DNA of 64,000 nt from Adineta vaga. Its lineage: Eukaryota > Rotifera. The DNA is taken from the NCBI GenBank assembly GCA_021613535.1, contig CP075495.1:2170001-2234000 (forward strand). Reading direction: 5' to 3'. A program made the position numbers and the translations under genes. This document shows positions 38,011-48,148 of this stretch, one piece after another. Every line of letters begins with the position of its first letter. Positions within the stretch are counted from its first letter, which is position 1. The notes under the pieces are model-generated. The model was not told where the DNA came from. It searched no databases and was given only the letters and a program-made list of their open reading frames with translations.

Positions 38011-38970
38011 CTATAATTTGTGATAATAGATAAGTTCACCTGCTTCGCCTGGTGCTGATTGTTCACTTGGAATGAAAAGCGTAACAATTAATATACGTTC
38101 ACCTTTCCATGTACTAATTGTGAATGTTGGATTTGCAAATGCTTGACTACCTCCATCTGTAACAATCGATACTTGATCAGCATTACCTGTCTGAGGATCA
38201 AATACAAATGTACGCCAAGTACCAAAATCATGCGACTTATACTGTCCTTCGATAGTTGTGAATGCATAACCATCGAAATCAGAAAGTGAATCTCGATCGC
38301 CAATATTACCTTGTACACCATAATGAAGTAATGCATTATCAACATTAGGTTGTTTTCGAATTTGAACCCATATATTGAAATTTTTCAATGTTGCTCGAGC
38401 TTGACGATCAACAACACAATTATCATAAAAATGAAAACCAACATCGATATTACTCAATGTTGGTTGACCATAGATATTCGGTGTACCTTCTGCACAACGA
38501 GATAATGTACGTGGAACAGAGTAATTTTTTGACGATATCCCAGATTGTAAATCAAGCCAAGTTGAATAAAAAGAAAATTGTATATGATTATTTGGTTCTT
38601 GTTCCCATGCAATGATATAACCTTGTGGTTGATCAATTGGTACAGCAATCGTTGGTTGAGAACCAAAATAAGCTAATTCACGAAGCCATGTCCAAGTGAA
38701 AAGATCATCAGATACAGCTAAATTAACTCTTGGTATATTGTTAATATAAGTATGATAGACACCAATAAATTGTTCAGTATCCGTTCGTTTGATAATCTTT
38801 ACACAATCCATTGTATTTCCAAGATGATCACGTGAAGCATACCGACGTCCATTAGCACCACGTACATCAGCTATCAACGATACAAGCTTATGTCGGGCAT
38901 CATCCGATGGTGTTTGTGCGTAAGCAACATACGCAATACAGCCTACCAATACAAAGATTAATGTCCACAT
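38011..38970 (-). CDS. Secreted beta-propeller-like protein, bacterial-type, intronless
   Basis: A single exon of 319 aa with a signal peptide (residues 1-18, ending AYAQ). The mature part alternates short strands with Trp/Tyr/Phe and turns: YASRDHLGNTMDCVK, VNLAVSDDLFTWTWL, GYIIAWEQEPNNHIQFSFY, GSQAFANPTFTIST. The last of these resembles a propeller blade of the sialidase/GH43 type. The closing PSEQSAPGEAGELIYY is reminiscent of uncharacterised secreted proteins of actinobacteria and fungi; that is a memory-based impression and was not searched. It is one of very few intronless genes here of this size, which fits horizontal acquisition. No catalytic residues can be assigned. An acceptor-like GCATTCAG ends one base before the ATG. 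Confidence 0.75.
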   Translation of the reverse strand: MWTLIFVLVGCIAYVAYAQTPSDDARHKLVSLIADVRGANGRRYASRDHLGNTMDCVKIIKRTDTEQFIGVYHTYINNIPRVNLAVSDDLFTWTWLRELAYFGSQPTIAVPIDQPQGYIIAWEQEPNNHIQFSFYSTWLDLQSGISSKNYSVPRTLSRCAEGTPNIYGQPTLSNIDVGFHFYDNCVVDRQARATLKNFNIWVQIRKQPNVDNALLHYGVQGNIGDRDSLSDFDGYAFTTIEGQYKSHDFGTWRTFVFDPQTGNADQVSIVTDGGSQAFANPTFTISTWKGERILIVTLFIPSEQSAPGEAGELIYYHKL

Positions 38971-39287
38971 ACTGAATGCGTTTATCAGACGAACGATACA
39001 TTAGTAGATATATGTAAAGAAACGAATAACAGCTGAAATGTTTTCTCACACCTAATATTTGCACTCGAACGACTTGAAATCGAAAAACAAATTGAAACAT
39101 TTGATGAATCAGAAACGAGATTTTAAAATTATTTGATAATGATAAATGAAAAATGTTTAATCAAATTTTTCTTTTCTCAAAAGAATATAAATAATCGAAG
39201 ACAAAAACCATATTTTATAAAGTGCAAGGAAAGAAGAAATAAAAATAATTATGACGCAGAGAAAAACTCGCTATAGAGTGAAATGAA
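38971..39287. other. Intergenic between CoA synthase and the propeller-like gene
   Basis: 317 nt of AT-rich spacer, with nothing recognised besides the acceptor-like site before the 38970 start. Confidence 0.5.
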
Positions 39288-41235
39288 TTAAACTGAAGAT
39301 GGATTATTATTAGTACGTTGTAAAAGTAGCTGCCAAGCATGTTCAACTTGTTTTTGAGTAACACTTTCAGCCCAATAAGTACAAAGAAGAACATTAGCAT
39401 ATGGAAATCGATCTTGATTAGACATTTGAGCATTTAAACGACGTTTTGCTTCTTCAGACGGCAGATGATCTCGTTCGATGACACGTCGAATAGCCTATAA
39501 ACATATTTTCAAATAAACAACAGACCAATATATTATAGATCGATTACTTCTTTTGGAGGAATTGATGCAATCCATATTTCATTTACTGCAACAGTCCATT
39601 TGGCTTCAATTAATACAGCTGCATCGAGTACAATGATATGTTTACCTAATAGAATTAATTTGAAATTTTTATTTTAAATATAAATTTTTTGTATACTACC
39701 TTGTTGGAAGAAATTTTCAATACGTTCTTGTGCTAGGTTTAATATTGCTGGCCAAACAATATCGGTTAATTTCCTCAATTCATTAGGCGCTTGAAAGACT
39801 TTTTTACCGAGTATTTTTCGATCGATTGAACGATCAATAGGATTAATAATATCTTCACCGAATGTTTCAATAACTTTTCTATAGGCATCAGTATCTACTT
39901 TATACGTTTCATGACCTAGTTTATCACAGTCAACAATAGCAGCACCAAGTTTCTCCATGCGACGAGCGATACTTGATTTTCCTGAACCTATGCCACCAGT
40001 AAGACCAATTATATACGGACGATTTGGTTCGTTTGCTTTCTAGAATACAAAATGAATAAGAAGACATTTAACATTACGAATAAATAATATACTAGTGGTG
40101 ATTTAAGAAGAATACTAAGCATTTGTCGTCGAAATGTTGTAGAACTTAATTTATTATCTCCATCTTGATTATCATCATTAGCTGGTACCATAGGTACAAT
40201 ATGAACTGATAATTGAGAGAGACCATTCTCTGCTCTTTCTTTATTCACTTGTAAAGCACCTTGTTTAGTTTCATCCGTAACAATAATACACTAAATCAAC
40301 ATATTACATTCATTACAAGAGAAGAAAAATCTTACATTTAAATCGGGCATAGTCGCAGATGGTCCACAGGGATCTTCAATTGGTTCACAATGAACTTGAA
40401 GACTAGGCCGAATTAAATCAACAAATGAACGAACATTTGATATACGATCAGCAACTGGTTCGATCACTTCTCCTAACAACTGTACAAATAACTTTATATT
40501 TGTAACTAACAGACAATTGTATATAACATACTTTATTCTGTATCATAACACCATCAGTAATACCAACAACAATCTTCTCATCACAAAGTAAAGCACTTTC
40601 AGTGAGTAATAATTTGTGTCCATTATGTAATCTATCAAATGTACCTGAATACAAAAGGCAAAAACAATCAATTTGATCTTCATCAAAATGAACTTACCGC
40701 CTAGCACTCCTCGATTATATTGACTTGTAGATTTATCACTAAACAAGTCATGATCAAATGAAGATAGATTATCTCCTGATTGATCATCTTTCGTATCTTT
40801 TTCATCAATTGTACGAAGTTCAAAATCTTGATCTAATTGATAGAAATGATCTCGACAGTAGTTATATAATCCTGGTGATGGTGAACAATCAGCGAAAACG
40901 ACTTGGCATAGACGAGGTAATCGTAATGGATTCGATGATTTGATGACAGAATCAACATTATGAAGTAGAATATCAACGGAAGGATTCTTTGTTGCTGGTA
41001 ATTGTTTGTAAATTGCATGTAACATAGGACGTATACGTTGTTTTTGTTGTTCCGAATCGACGTTTTTTTCTGACGTTGTTGTTGATAATTGAGCATTCGG
41101 ATTTTGAACAATAATATAAAGATTTCGTTCAACATATGGAATGACTGCAGATAGAATCGATGGAATACGTGAACGAATTGGATTGGTTATCAACAGAAGA
41201 GCCGTTTGAAATCGTCGAATATTTTTATCCGTCAT
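39288..41235 (-). CDS. COASY: Bifunctional coenzyme A synthase
   Basis: Carries the last two steps of CoA synthesis: phosphopantetheine adenylyltransferase and dephospho-CoA kinase. Seven exons join in phase to 545 aa (human 564). The first 180 residues are the variable N-terminal domain. The adenylyltransferase domain carries GGTFDRLHNGHKLLL (nucleotidyltransferase HxGH-type site), KIVVGITDG and EPIEDPCGP. The kinase domain carries the P-loop GLTGGIGSGKSS, then CDKLGHETY and VLDAAVLIEAKW. The C-terminus has the lid-like RRVIERDHLPSEEAKRRL. Both active sites look intact. It lies in the six-gene minus-strand run. Confidence 0.97.
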
Positions 41236-41583
41236 AATGAAATGTCTATGCAATCAACAACAATGAATCAATCGAATAAATATTCTCAAATCAAGAAAAT
41301 AATACTATGGTCTAACTCCACAATATTATCTAAAATAAAAGTACTTTTTCAATATCTGTCATTATCTCATCTCATGAATTCAAACATCGATCAATCTAAA
41401 TGGGTTATCTTTTTTTTCTATTTTTATTTATTTTTATTTCAAAAGACAAGACAACATCATCTATTGCACATAAAGATCAAAATATTGGTGAGAAGAAAAA
41501 AACTCTAAAGGTATGTATGTTTGATCGAAATGATAAATATAAATCGAAGAATAAAAAGGAATGCAATCTAATATGAATGTTAT
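41236..41583. other. Intergenic between AP2S1 and CoA synthase
   Basis: 348 nt of AT-rich spacer, holding the AP2S1 3' UTR and the COASY 5' region. Confidence 0.5.
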
Positions 41584-42317
41584 CTATTCCAGTGATGTTA
41601 ATGTTGTAAGTTGTTTTAAAACTTTAATTTGACTTGTTTCTCGAATTTCACCTGCAAGAAACATTTCATCAACGACTGAATAAACCTAGAAAGAGAAATC
41701 ATCATCTAATTGCATGAAAATGATAATAAAAAAAAACGTAAGTCTTACTTTATAAAAGTTGAAGACTAAATCTAATTCGCAGACATTATGAAAAAATCTT
41801 TGAATAAAAAGAAAAAGAAAGAAATTTTTCAATCGAGACATTTTTAATCTATTTTACTCATTGAGAACTTCGACAAAGTTATGAATGGCTTCCAGATAAG
41901 CTAAATTATTATCATTAACATCCACACAAATGCAAAAGTATAAGCCAGCATAACGACGATAGACTATTTTAAAATTACGAAACTAAACGAAAAAATACTA
42001 TCGATCAATTTCATAAATGTACACACAATCATACTTCGACAAAACTAAAAACGAAGAAAACAAGTTTTTTTTAGTTTTTGCTAAATAAAGAAATGTCTCT
42101 TTTTCTAACTAACTTACTTTGTATGTTTTGCATCTCGAACAGTAACTAAAGCATGAACTTCTTCAATTAATTTTTGTTTTTCATCATCATGAAAGTTCAT
42201 AAACCTATAAGAAAAAATAAATGGTGAAAATCTTTTCAAAAAAAAAACCTTTCTACTATACCATTTAGCTAGACGAGTTTTTCCAGCACGATTCTGAATA
42301 AGAATAAATCGAATCAT
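41584..42317 (-). CDS. AP2S1: AP-2 complex sigma subunit
   Basis: The small subunit of the clathrin adaptor for endocytosis; it binds dileucine signals with the alpha subunit. Six exons (42317-42262, 42204-42118, 42044-42035, 41982-41858, 41797-41749, 41685-41584) give exactly 142 aa, the length of human AP2S1, with very high identity: [80 protein letters not shown]. Exon 3 is only 10 nt and encodes part of Asn plus Phe-Val-Glu. The start lies 34 nt after the PIGO stop, and an acceptor-like TGTATTTTCAG ends 7 nt before the ATG. Confidence 0.98.
42035..42044 (-). other. AP2S1: 10-nt microexon of AP2S1
   Basis: Minus-strand TTTTTAG, then TTTTGTCGAA, then GTATGA. It completes the Asn codon and encodes Phe-Val-Glu, restoring the universally conserved NFVEFRNFK motif. 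Without it the frame is lost. Confidence 0.93.
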
Positions 42318-42351
42318 AATTGATCTGAAAATACAATGAAAAAATATCGAA
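42318..42351 (-). promoter_or_regulatory. PIGO-AP2S1 spacer with splice-acceptor-like site
   Basis: A 34-nt gap between the PIGO stop and the AP2S1 ATG, holding a T-rich tract ending in TTTTCAG. Too short for an ordinary promoter plus terminator; fits a trans-splice acceptor. Confidence 0.55.
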
Positions 42352-44651
42352 TTATTTTTCAAGTTTCATTGTAAAACAAACAAATAAACATTTGATTACA
42401 AATCCTACAAGTTGAAATAAAAATCTCGGTGAAAAAATCTTCCATAACATTAAATGTCGTCGAAGAAGAAAGACACTCAATGATGTCATTAATAATTTCA
42501 CACAATCGACAATTAAGATAAGTTTTAGAAAACGTTTCTGAGATTTTTTATCAAGATTCTTTCGAATCAATATGACATTTAATATCTGACCAGAAAACGT
42601 TTCAATTAGAACAAATATTCCACGAAGAACTAATGAATTGATAATTAATGAAAGATAAATATTTAATGGTGAATTTAATGTTGGAAATGCTGCTGTCCAA
42701 CGTATTTGAGAAATCACAGGTTGATGGCCAGTTGCATAAAAGAAATAATCCGATAATAATGAAAATAATAATGGAATCGATGAATCCGTATTCTTCAAAA
42801 GAATTTTATAGAGAGAATATTGTAGAAATATCACAAATGAAAATCGATAACCAACAACAAAGATTAGAATCGAATAAATTAATGTATCAAAGTAAGATGG
42901 TTTATAAAGAATAAAACCAAATTGAATAAGAAGACTTAGATAAAATATTGATAATGTATGAGGAATATTGAACCAATAAGCAACGATAGTTATATAGGAA
43001 AGATATGAATAATTCGATGTAAAGTAGAGAATAATTAACCAAACAATTGCGGATAGAAATGGAAGAATAGAATCGAAAGTATCTGAAGATTTTGATAGAA
43101 GCCAAATTGGATCAATACAATATGGTTGTTGTTCTTCGCGACAAATTAAAAATGCTCGAGATACAAATAAAAGAAATGAGAGAAGACATTTTTCATGTAA
43201 ATTTCTTTTGGTTAACAATATTATTGTTTGTATTAAGAAATAAAGACACATTGCTTCATTAATAATGAAACTATTCGAAAATGATATTGCAAAATACATA
43301 GATGTAAGTATAAGATAAAAGATTAGCTTTTGATAATCTTTTGTTATTTGAAAAAAGATGAATAATAAGATCAGTGATGAAATTAACATGATAAATAATC
43401 CATTAAGAATTCGTGAAATATTAAATGTTGACCATTGATGACGAAAATGTCTTTGTAATTGATGTTTAAATTCATGAAATAGATTTTCAATCATTGTCAG
43501 ATTTCTTTCATTGTTCGATTTGAGAAATATTGTATGAAGATGAGCTCGTAAATCTTGAATATCATCAGATAATGGTAATGTTGAAGAGATTTCTTTTAAA
43601 TATGTATCCATTTGTTGAAAATTTAATTTCATAGCATGATAACGTTGTTCAATTGGAAGAAGATCAGTAATAATCATACCGAGATTAGAAAATGGTATTA
43701 ATATATGAAGAAACCATGCAAGTGTAGGAACAAGATCAATTTGTGAAACTGTTTGTTCTTTCAAATATGTTAATGGAAAATAATTGACTTTTGTTGTATA
43801 TAAAAACATGGCTGTTTCAATTTCATTTAATTCATCACCACCATGATCACCTTGTTGAGTCATACCATGATCACCAATAACCATAAGAAGAGACGGAGAA
43901 TTTAATTGATTTAATACAATTGTTAAATTGCGTATCACATTATCCATTTGATTTAATTTACGTTTCATTTCAATATGTAATGGACCATATCGATGACCAC
44001 AATGATCGCACCGAGAAAATGTGCAATTAGAAATGAAATTTCATCATTCTGATGAGTAGTATTATCAATAACTTGCCATAAATGTTCAAGAATACCATTA
44101 TCAACTGTATCTAAATCATGAACATCAAATGATGGATAAACATGTAAATGTTTAAATGGAATATTTGGATAGAGTGCTAACCATGTATCATCACCTAATA
44201 AGGAAATATTTCGTTGATAAATACTATTATTCAATTGATTTAAAAGATTATCTTCTTCAATTTCATATCCAATAAAATTATAGGATATATCAATAAATGT
44301 TGGTAATGTACCAGTAGTTAAAGCTTTTAAACGTTGAAGTGTTGTTGTTGGTGGATCAGCAAGTAATTTTAATAGAATAGATTGTTGAGGTTGATTTGTA
44401 AGTAATTCTTGAATAAATGGCATTTGTTTTTGATAATTATTTTCAATTGAATTATTTGTTGGTTTAATGAAATCATAACGAAGTGCATCGATAACAATGA
44501 AAATAACATGTTTGAATTCAATTGGTACAGTTGATGGAATTGTACCAATGGAATTTTGTAAAATAACACGACGTGTTAAGAGAAATCCATTGAGAAAAAA
44601 AGCAAGACCTACTATATAAATAGTAATAAGAGATAAAAATGTATAATTCAT
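42352..44651 (-). CDS. PIGO: GPI ethanolamine-phosphate transferase 3 (PIG-O), frame break
   Basis: Adds ethanolamine phosphate to the third mannose of the GPI anchor in the ER membrane. The N-terminus has a membrane segment, then the alkaline-phosphatase-superfamily catalytic domain: [13 protein letters not shown] with the metal-binding Asp, [39 protein letters not shown] and [16 protein letters not shown] multi-pass C-terminus of about ten helices follows. Two reading frames (228 and 538 aa) meet inside the FLG/DHCGH motif at about 44007, where one base is missing and no intron can fit. The combined length of about 766 aa is short of human PIGO (1,089 aa). The gene sits 19 nt after the F-box stop and 34 nt before AP2S1. 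Confidence 0.9.
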
Positions 44652-44670
44652 ATCTAAAATAGAAAATAGA
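44652..44670 (-). promoter_or_regulatory. F-box-PIGO spacer with splice-acceptor-like site
   Basis: Only 19 nt separate the F-box stop from the PIGO ATG. The spacer is T-rich and ends TTTTAG two bases before the ATG, as expected for a trans-splice acceptor. Confidence 0.55.
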
Positions 44671-45536
44671 CTAGAATAGAATATAATGTTTGAGATTACA
44701 TCGAAATGATGTATAATTTCTTTCTAATTCAAATAGATAATCAATATTAAAATCAATTGTACCATTGAGTTCAAGAATTCGAACATTGTTTGTTAAAGAA
44801 AAGATCAATAATAAACGATTGAGTTCAATATTTTCAATATGAAGAATAAGTGAACGAAGAGATTCACGCCAGATAAATTATCAATATCTTTATCCATGCA
44901 TTCTCGATTTTGATCATTAATATTTGCAGATAAATAACGTAATTCTGGTAGTTGAGACATCAAAACAATCAAATCACTTGAAAAACATTGATTATTCATA
45001 ATAAATCTTGTAATTTTACTTGAATAATATTGATCTTGAATAAAATATATATTAGTATGAAAATGACATTCAATCGATCGAAGATCTGATTGTTGTTGAA
45101 AGAGAATTTGAAATATATCATTTAAATGTTTTTCATTTTGAATATAATTTGTATCAATTTTTATTGATTTTAACTTGGAATATTTCAATATTTGTTTTAA
45201 TTCAATTAATTTAACATCACACAATCGAATTGATTGTAAATTTGTGAATACAAATGACTGAAGAATTATCTGTAAATGATTGTCTTCATCGGATATTGAT
45301 AAATAACGAATATAATGACTAATTTGTGGAAGAATTTGTTTTTTATAGAGTAAAAATTGTTCGGAATTCAAGGAAATCATATTGGCTTGAAAACAAATAT
45401 GTCGATCAACAAGTAAACAATTCAATCGTTGATTTAAATCAAAAAATCCACGAAAAAGATCATAAACATCCAAATAATCAAATATTTCCAAGAATAAATC
45501 ATTTGACAATTCGATAAATGACGAAATATATTTCAT
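44671..45536 (-). CDS. F-box / leucine-rich-repeat-like protein, frame break
   Basis: The N-terminal F-box (about residues 8-45: LSNDLFLEIFDYLDVYDLF, LNQRLNCLL) would bind Skp1 in an SCF ubiquitin ligase. It is followed by degenerate Leu-rich strands (LRSIECHFHTNIY, LPELRYLSANIND), the usual substrate-binding part. The main frame runs on into a nonsense tail (GVNLFVHLF) and stops at 44805. The next frame carries on the leucine-rich pattern (WRESLRSLILHIENIEL, NNVRILELNGTIDF) to a stop at 44671. The switch at about 44872 requires one inserted base, and no acceptor AG exists to make it an intron. The acceptor-like AATTTTAG abuts the ATG. Large F-box families of this kind are common in bdelloids (general knowledge). 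Confidence 0.7.
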
Positions 45537-45821
45537 CTAAAATTCAATTAAAAAAAAGAAACATTATATAAACAACAAATTACATCATCATCATCATCAC
45601 TGAATACGTAAACAACACTATGAGAATATCACATGATGCGCAGAAGAAAAGAAAAAAATACAAATTAAACATGAAAAAGAGAAATTCGAGATCGACTATC
45701 GAATAACGAAAACAAATCCATATCTGAATATTGAGCGGAATTGAACCATTAACATAACTAGTCATTATTTATGGCGTTTAACTTGTTTAGTAACCTAAAA
45801 TATACAAAGAAAATTGAAGAT

Positions 45822-47222
45822 TTAATTGTCAAGTAAATGATTATTTACTCGTGAATTGGATTTTTCAACAACTAATTCAATAATATTTTCATCTTTTTCA
45901 AATAAATTTCGATTCAATTGAACAATTTGATTTCTATTAGCATTCTTCGAACAACGTCGCATTTCAGCAACAATTTTCAATGCACATGCACGATATACAT
46001 GATGAACATCACGTAAATGTCTTGGCATATCTAAACGTGAAATAATCGATGAACATGGCGCTTTCATAATATATTTTGGTTGACAATCAAATGGATTTTT
46101 CGAATCTTGATTAAATGGACAAGCAATATGAAAATTTTTATTATATAATATATCTTCTGAATTGAAGAGTACTGTTAAAATGGGATCACGTTGTTTTAAA
46201 ACAGCTTTACAAACTTTGTATGCACTACGAGCTGTCATATGATGAAAACTTTGTAAATGATTGTAAAGACAACTTGGTTTTCCTTCACATAAACGAATAT
46301 TATGAATTGGAAGAATACCAAATAGACCAACACGTGTTATTGGACATGCTCCACGAAACATTGTTACAGATTGATTTAAATTTGATGATGAAGATAATCG
46401 ACGATTTGAACGTTGATGTTGTTCACCATTTTCCTAAAGAATAATCTTTCATCAAAAGAAAGAAATAAATCATTTCAAATGTTCTTACCGAATCACCTTC
46501 ATCCATATCACTAAAATTCATATCACTTCGTTCTCCTTCTTCTGCTGATAAACTATTTTTCGAAACAAACTCAAACATAAATATGAATATTTTCAAATTT
46601 CTTATTACTTACTCATCCGATTTGTTATCCTTATTATCTATTGACATACTTCGACTATTTGATACTAAATCGATAATAATAAGAAAAGATATGTATATGT
46701 ATCTGACTTACAAGAAGTTGGAATGATATGATTATGATTAAAATTATCATTATCATTAAATTCGTTTGGTTCAAGTTTAATATTTGTTGGTACATCGGAA
46801 TTAGAATAAACACGTTCACGTTGTTGTTCACGTTCGATAGCTACATCTAATTTATCTAAATATGTTTGAAATTGGTTGACAGTTGTTTGCGAGTCCAATA
46901 TAGATGTTCCTTCTATTTGTAACTGAAAATGATCACGTCGTCGTTGTTCATATGTTCGTTGAATTTCCGTACATGCTATTTCAATATCACGTTTTTCTTG
47001 TTCATTTAATTTTGTTTCATCAATAAGTCGATTATAAAGGCAAATTCGTTGTTGAATTCGTCGACGTAATTCTTTCGGTGCATCATTTTTATCTTTCTCA
47101 TATAATCGATGATGTTCTTGTAAATGTTCAAAACATACATAACGTTGACAATGTTTAACACATAAAAATGTATCCGTACTTGAACAAGTTGATTCACTAC
47201 ATACGACGACATCGGATGCCAT
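45822..47222 (-). CDS. B-box-like zinc-finger / coiled-coil protein with Cys/His-rich C-terminus
   Basis: No family recognised as a whole. Four exons join in phase to roughly 390 aa. The N-terminus has a B-box-like zinc pattern (CSESTCSS, FLCVKHCQRYVCFEHLQEHH), then a charged coiled coil of about 120 residues, then a disordered acidic/Ser linker rich in NSRSMSIDNKDN-type sequence over two small exons. The C-terminal 180 residues are Cys/His-rich: CPITRVGLFGILP, CEGKPSCLYNHLQSFHH, HIACPFNQDSKNPFDC, LPRHLRDVHH-like DMPRHLRDVHHVYRACA. This could form one or two additional zinc sites of C2H2-like spacing. There is no RING, so TRIM-type ligase activity should not be assumed. The acceptor-like TTTCATTTTAG directly abuts the ATG. 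Confidence 0.75.
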
Positions 47223-48148
47223 CTAAAATGAAATTTTAACAAAAAATTAAATTCTATTCGAAGAACCTTGCTTATAACATGTATCGATGTCAAAGCAAAG
47301 CAAAGCAAAGATCACACAGGCTTCATCATTCCTTCTTTCTTTTTTTTCTTCTTCAATAAATGTTTTCAAATGGAAAATAATCTAACCAATATACAAATGG
47401 ATTAATGAAGGACATTAACAAGATGTCGCTTTTGTTCAATAAACTTGAGAATTTGATCTTTTTATATGAAAAAGGTATTAGTGTATAAATATGATTTCGA
47501 TCTATTTGATGACAAAATGAATCAAGATTTACCGTTGTAGAAAATATTCATTATTCCTATATAAGTTCACATGACAATCTCTTCAATATGAATATATCAA
47601 TTTTATGTTTGATATAATTCAAGTATCTTTATGTCTGATGTCTAAATCGTATTTGTCAATATATAGTTGCATCTGTCATTATAAATTTACCAGTTCCTCG
47701 AACGATTTGATTGTAAATTTTTCTTTTCATGCGAGATAAAAGAACTTCGTAAGATGCTTTCAATTTCCGTTTATAGTAAAGTCAAAGAATGAAAGAATAA
47801 ATATAAGAGCATTTGAAATTCTTAATGGATAGAATGATAAATATATAATATAAGTAGACGCAAGAAACAAACTTAGTATATTCTACTCGTATTAACAATT
47901 TAGAAAAGTGAGGAATTTTTCTAATGTATAAAAATAAATCCTTTCAGTTTAATACTTTTCGATGTATTAAATGGTAATCGCTCATGCACATTTTCGCAAA
48001 AATGGTTTATTATTTTTTCTTCAACGTTCTGTTTGTATAATTAGACGAATCAATAAATATTCCTGTAAGAAAAAAAAAGAACGAAGAGAAGGCCATTTAT
48101 TTTTTCGGTCACACTTTTTCACTGTATTTTCTTTTGCTTATTCTCATA
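47223..48148. other. Divergent intergenic region
   Basis: AT-rich spacer between the minus-strand B-box-like gene and the plus-strand membrane protein. It contains a short (CAAAG)4 repeat at 47291-47310. An ORF overlapping 47971-48261 runs into the next gene out of frame and is not counted. Confidence 0.5.
47291..47310. repeat. (CAAAG)4 tandem repeat
   Basis: Four perfect 5-nt units, 70 nt upstream of the B-box-like gene. Confidence 0.85.

Noticed and set aside
42648-42914. Antisense ORF within PIGO
   Set aside because: Shadow of a well-supported coding frame; the same applies to antisense ORFs in COASY, UTP20 and fascin.
47291-47310. CAAAG repeat as a CRISPR-like or telomeric array
   Set aside because: Only four 5-nt units without spacers; a simple tandem repeat.
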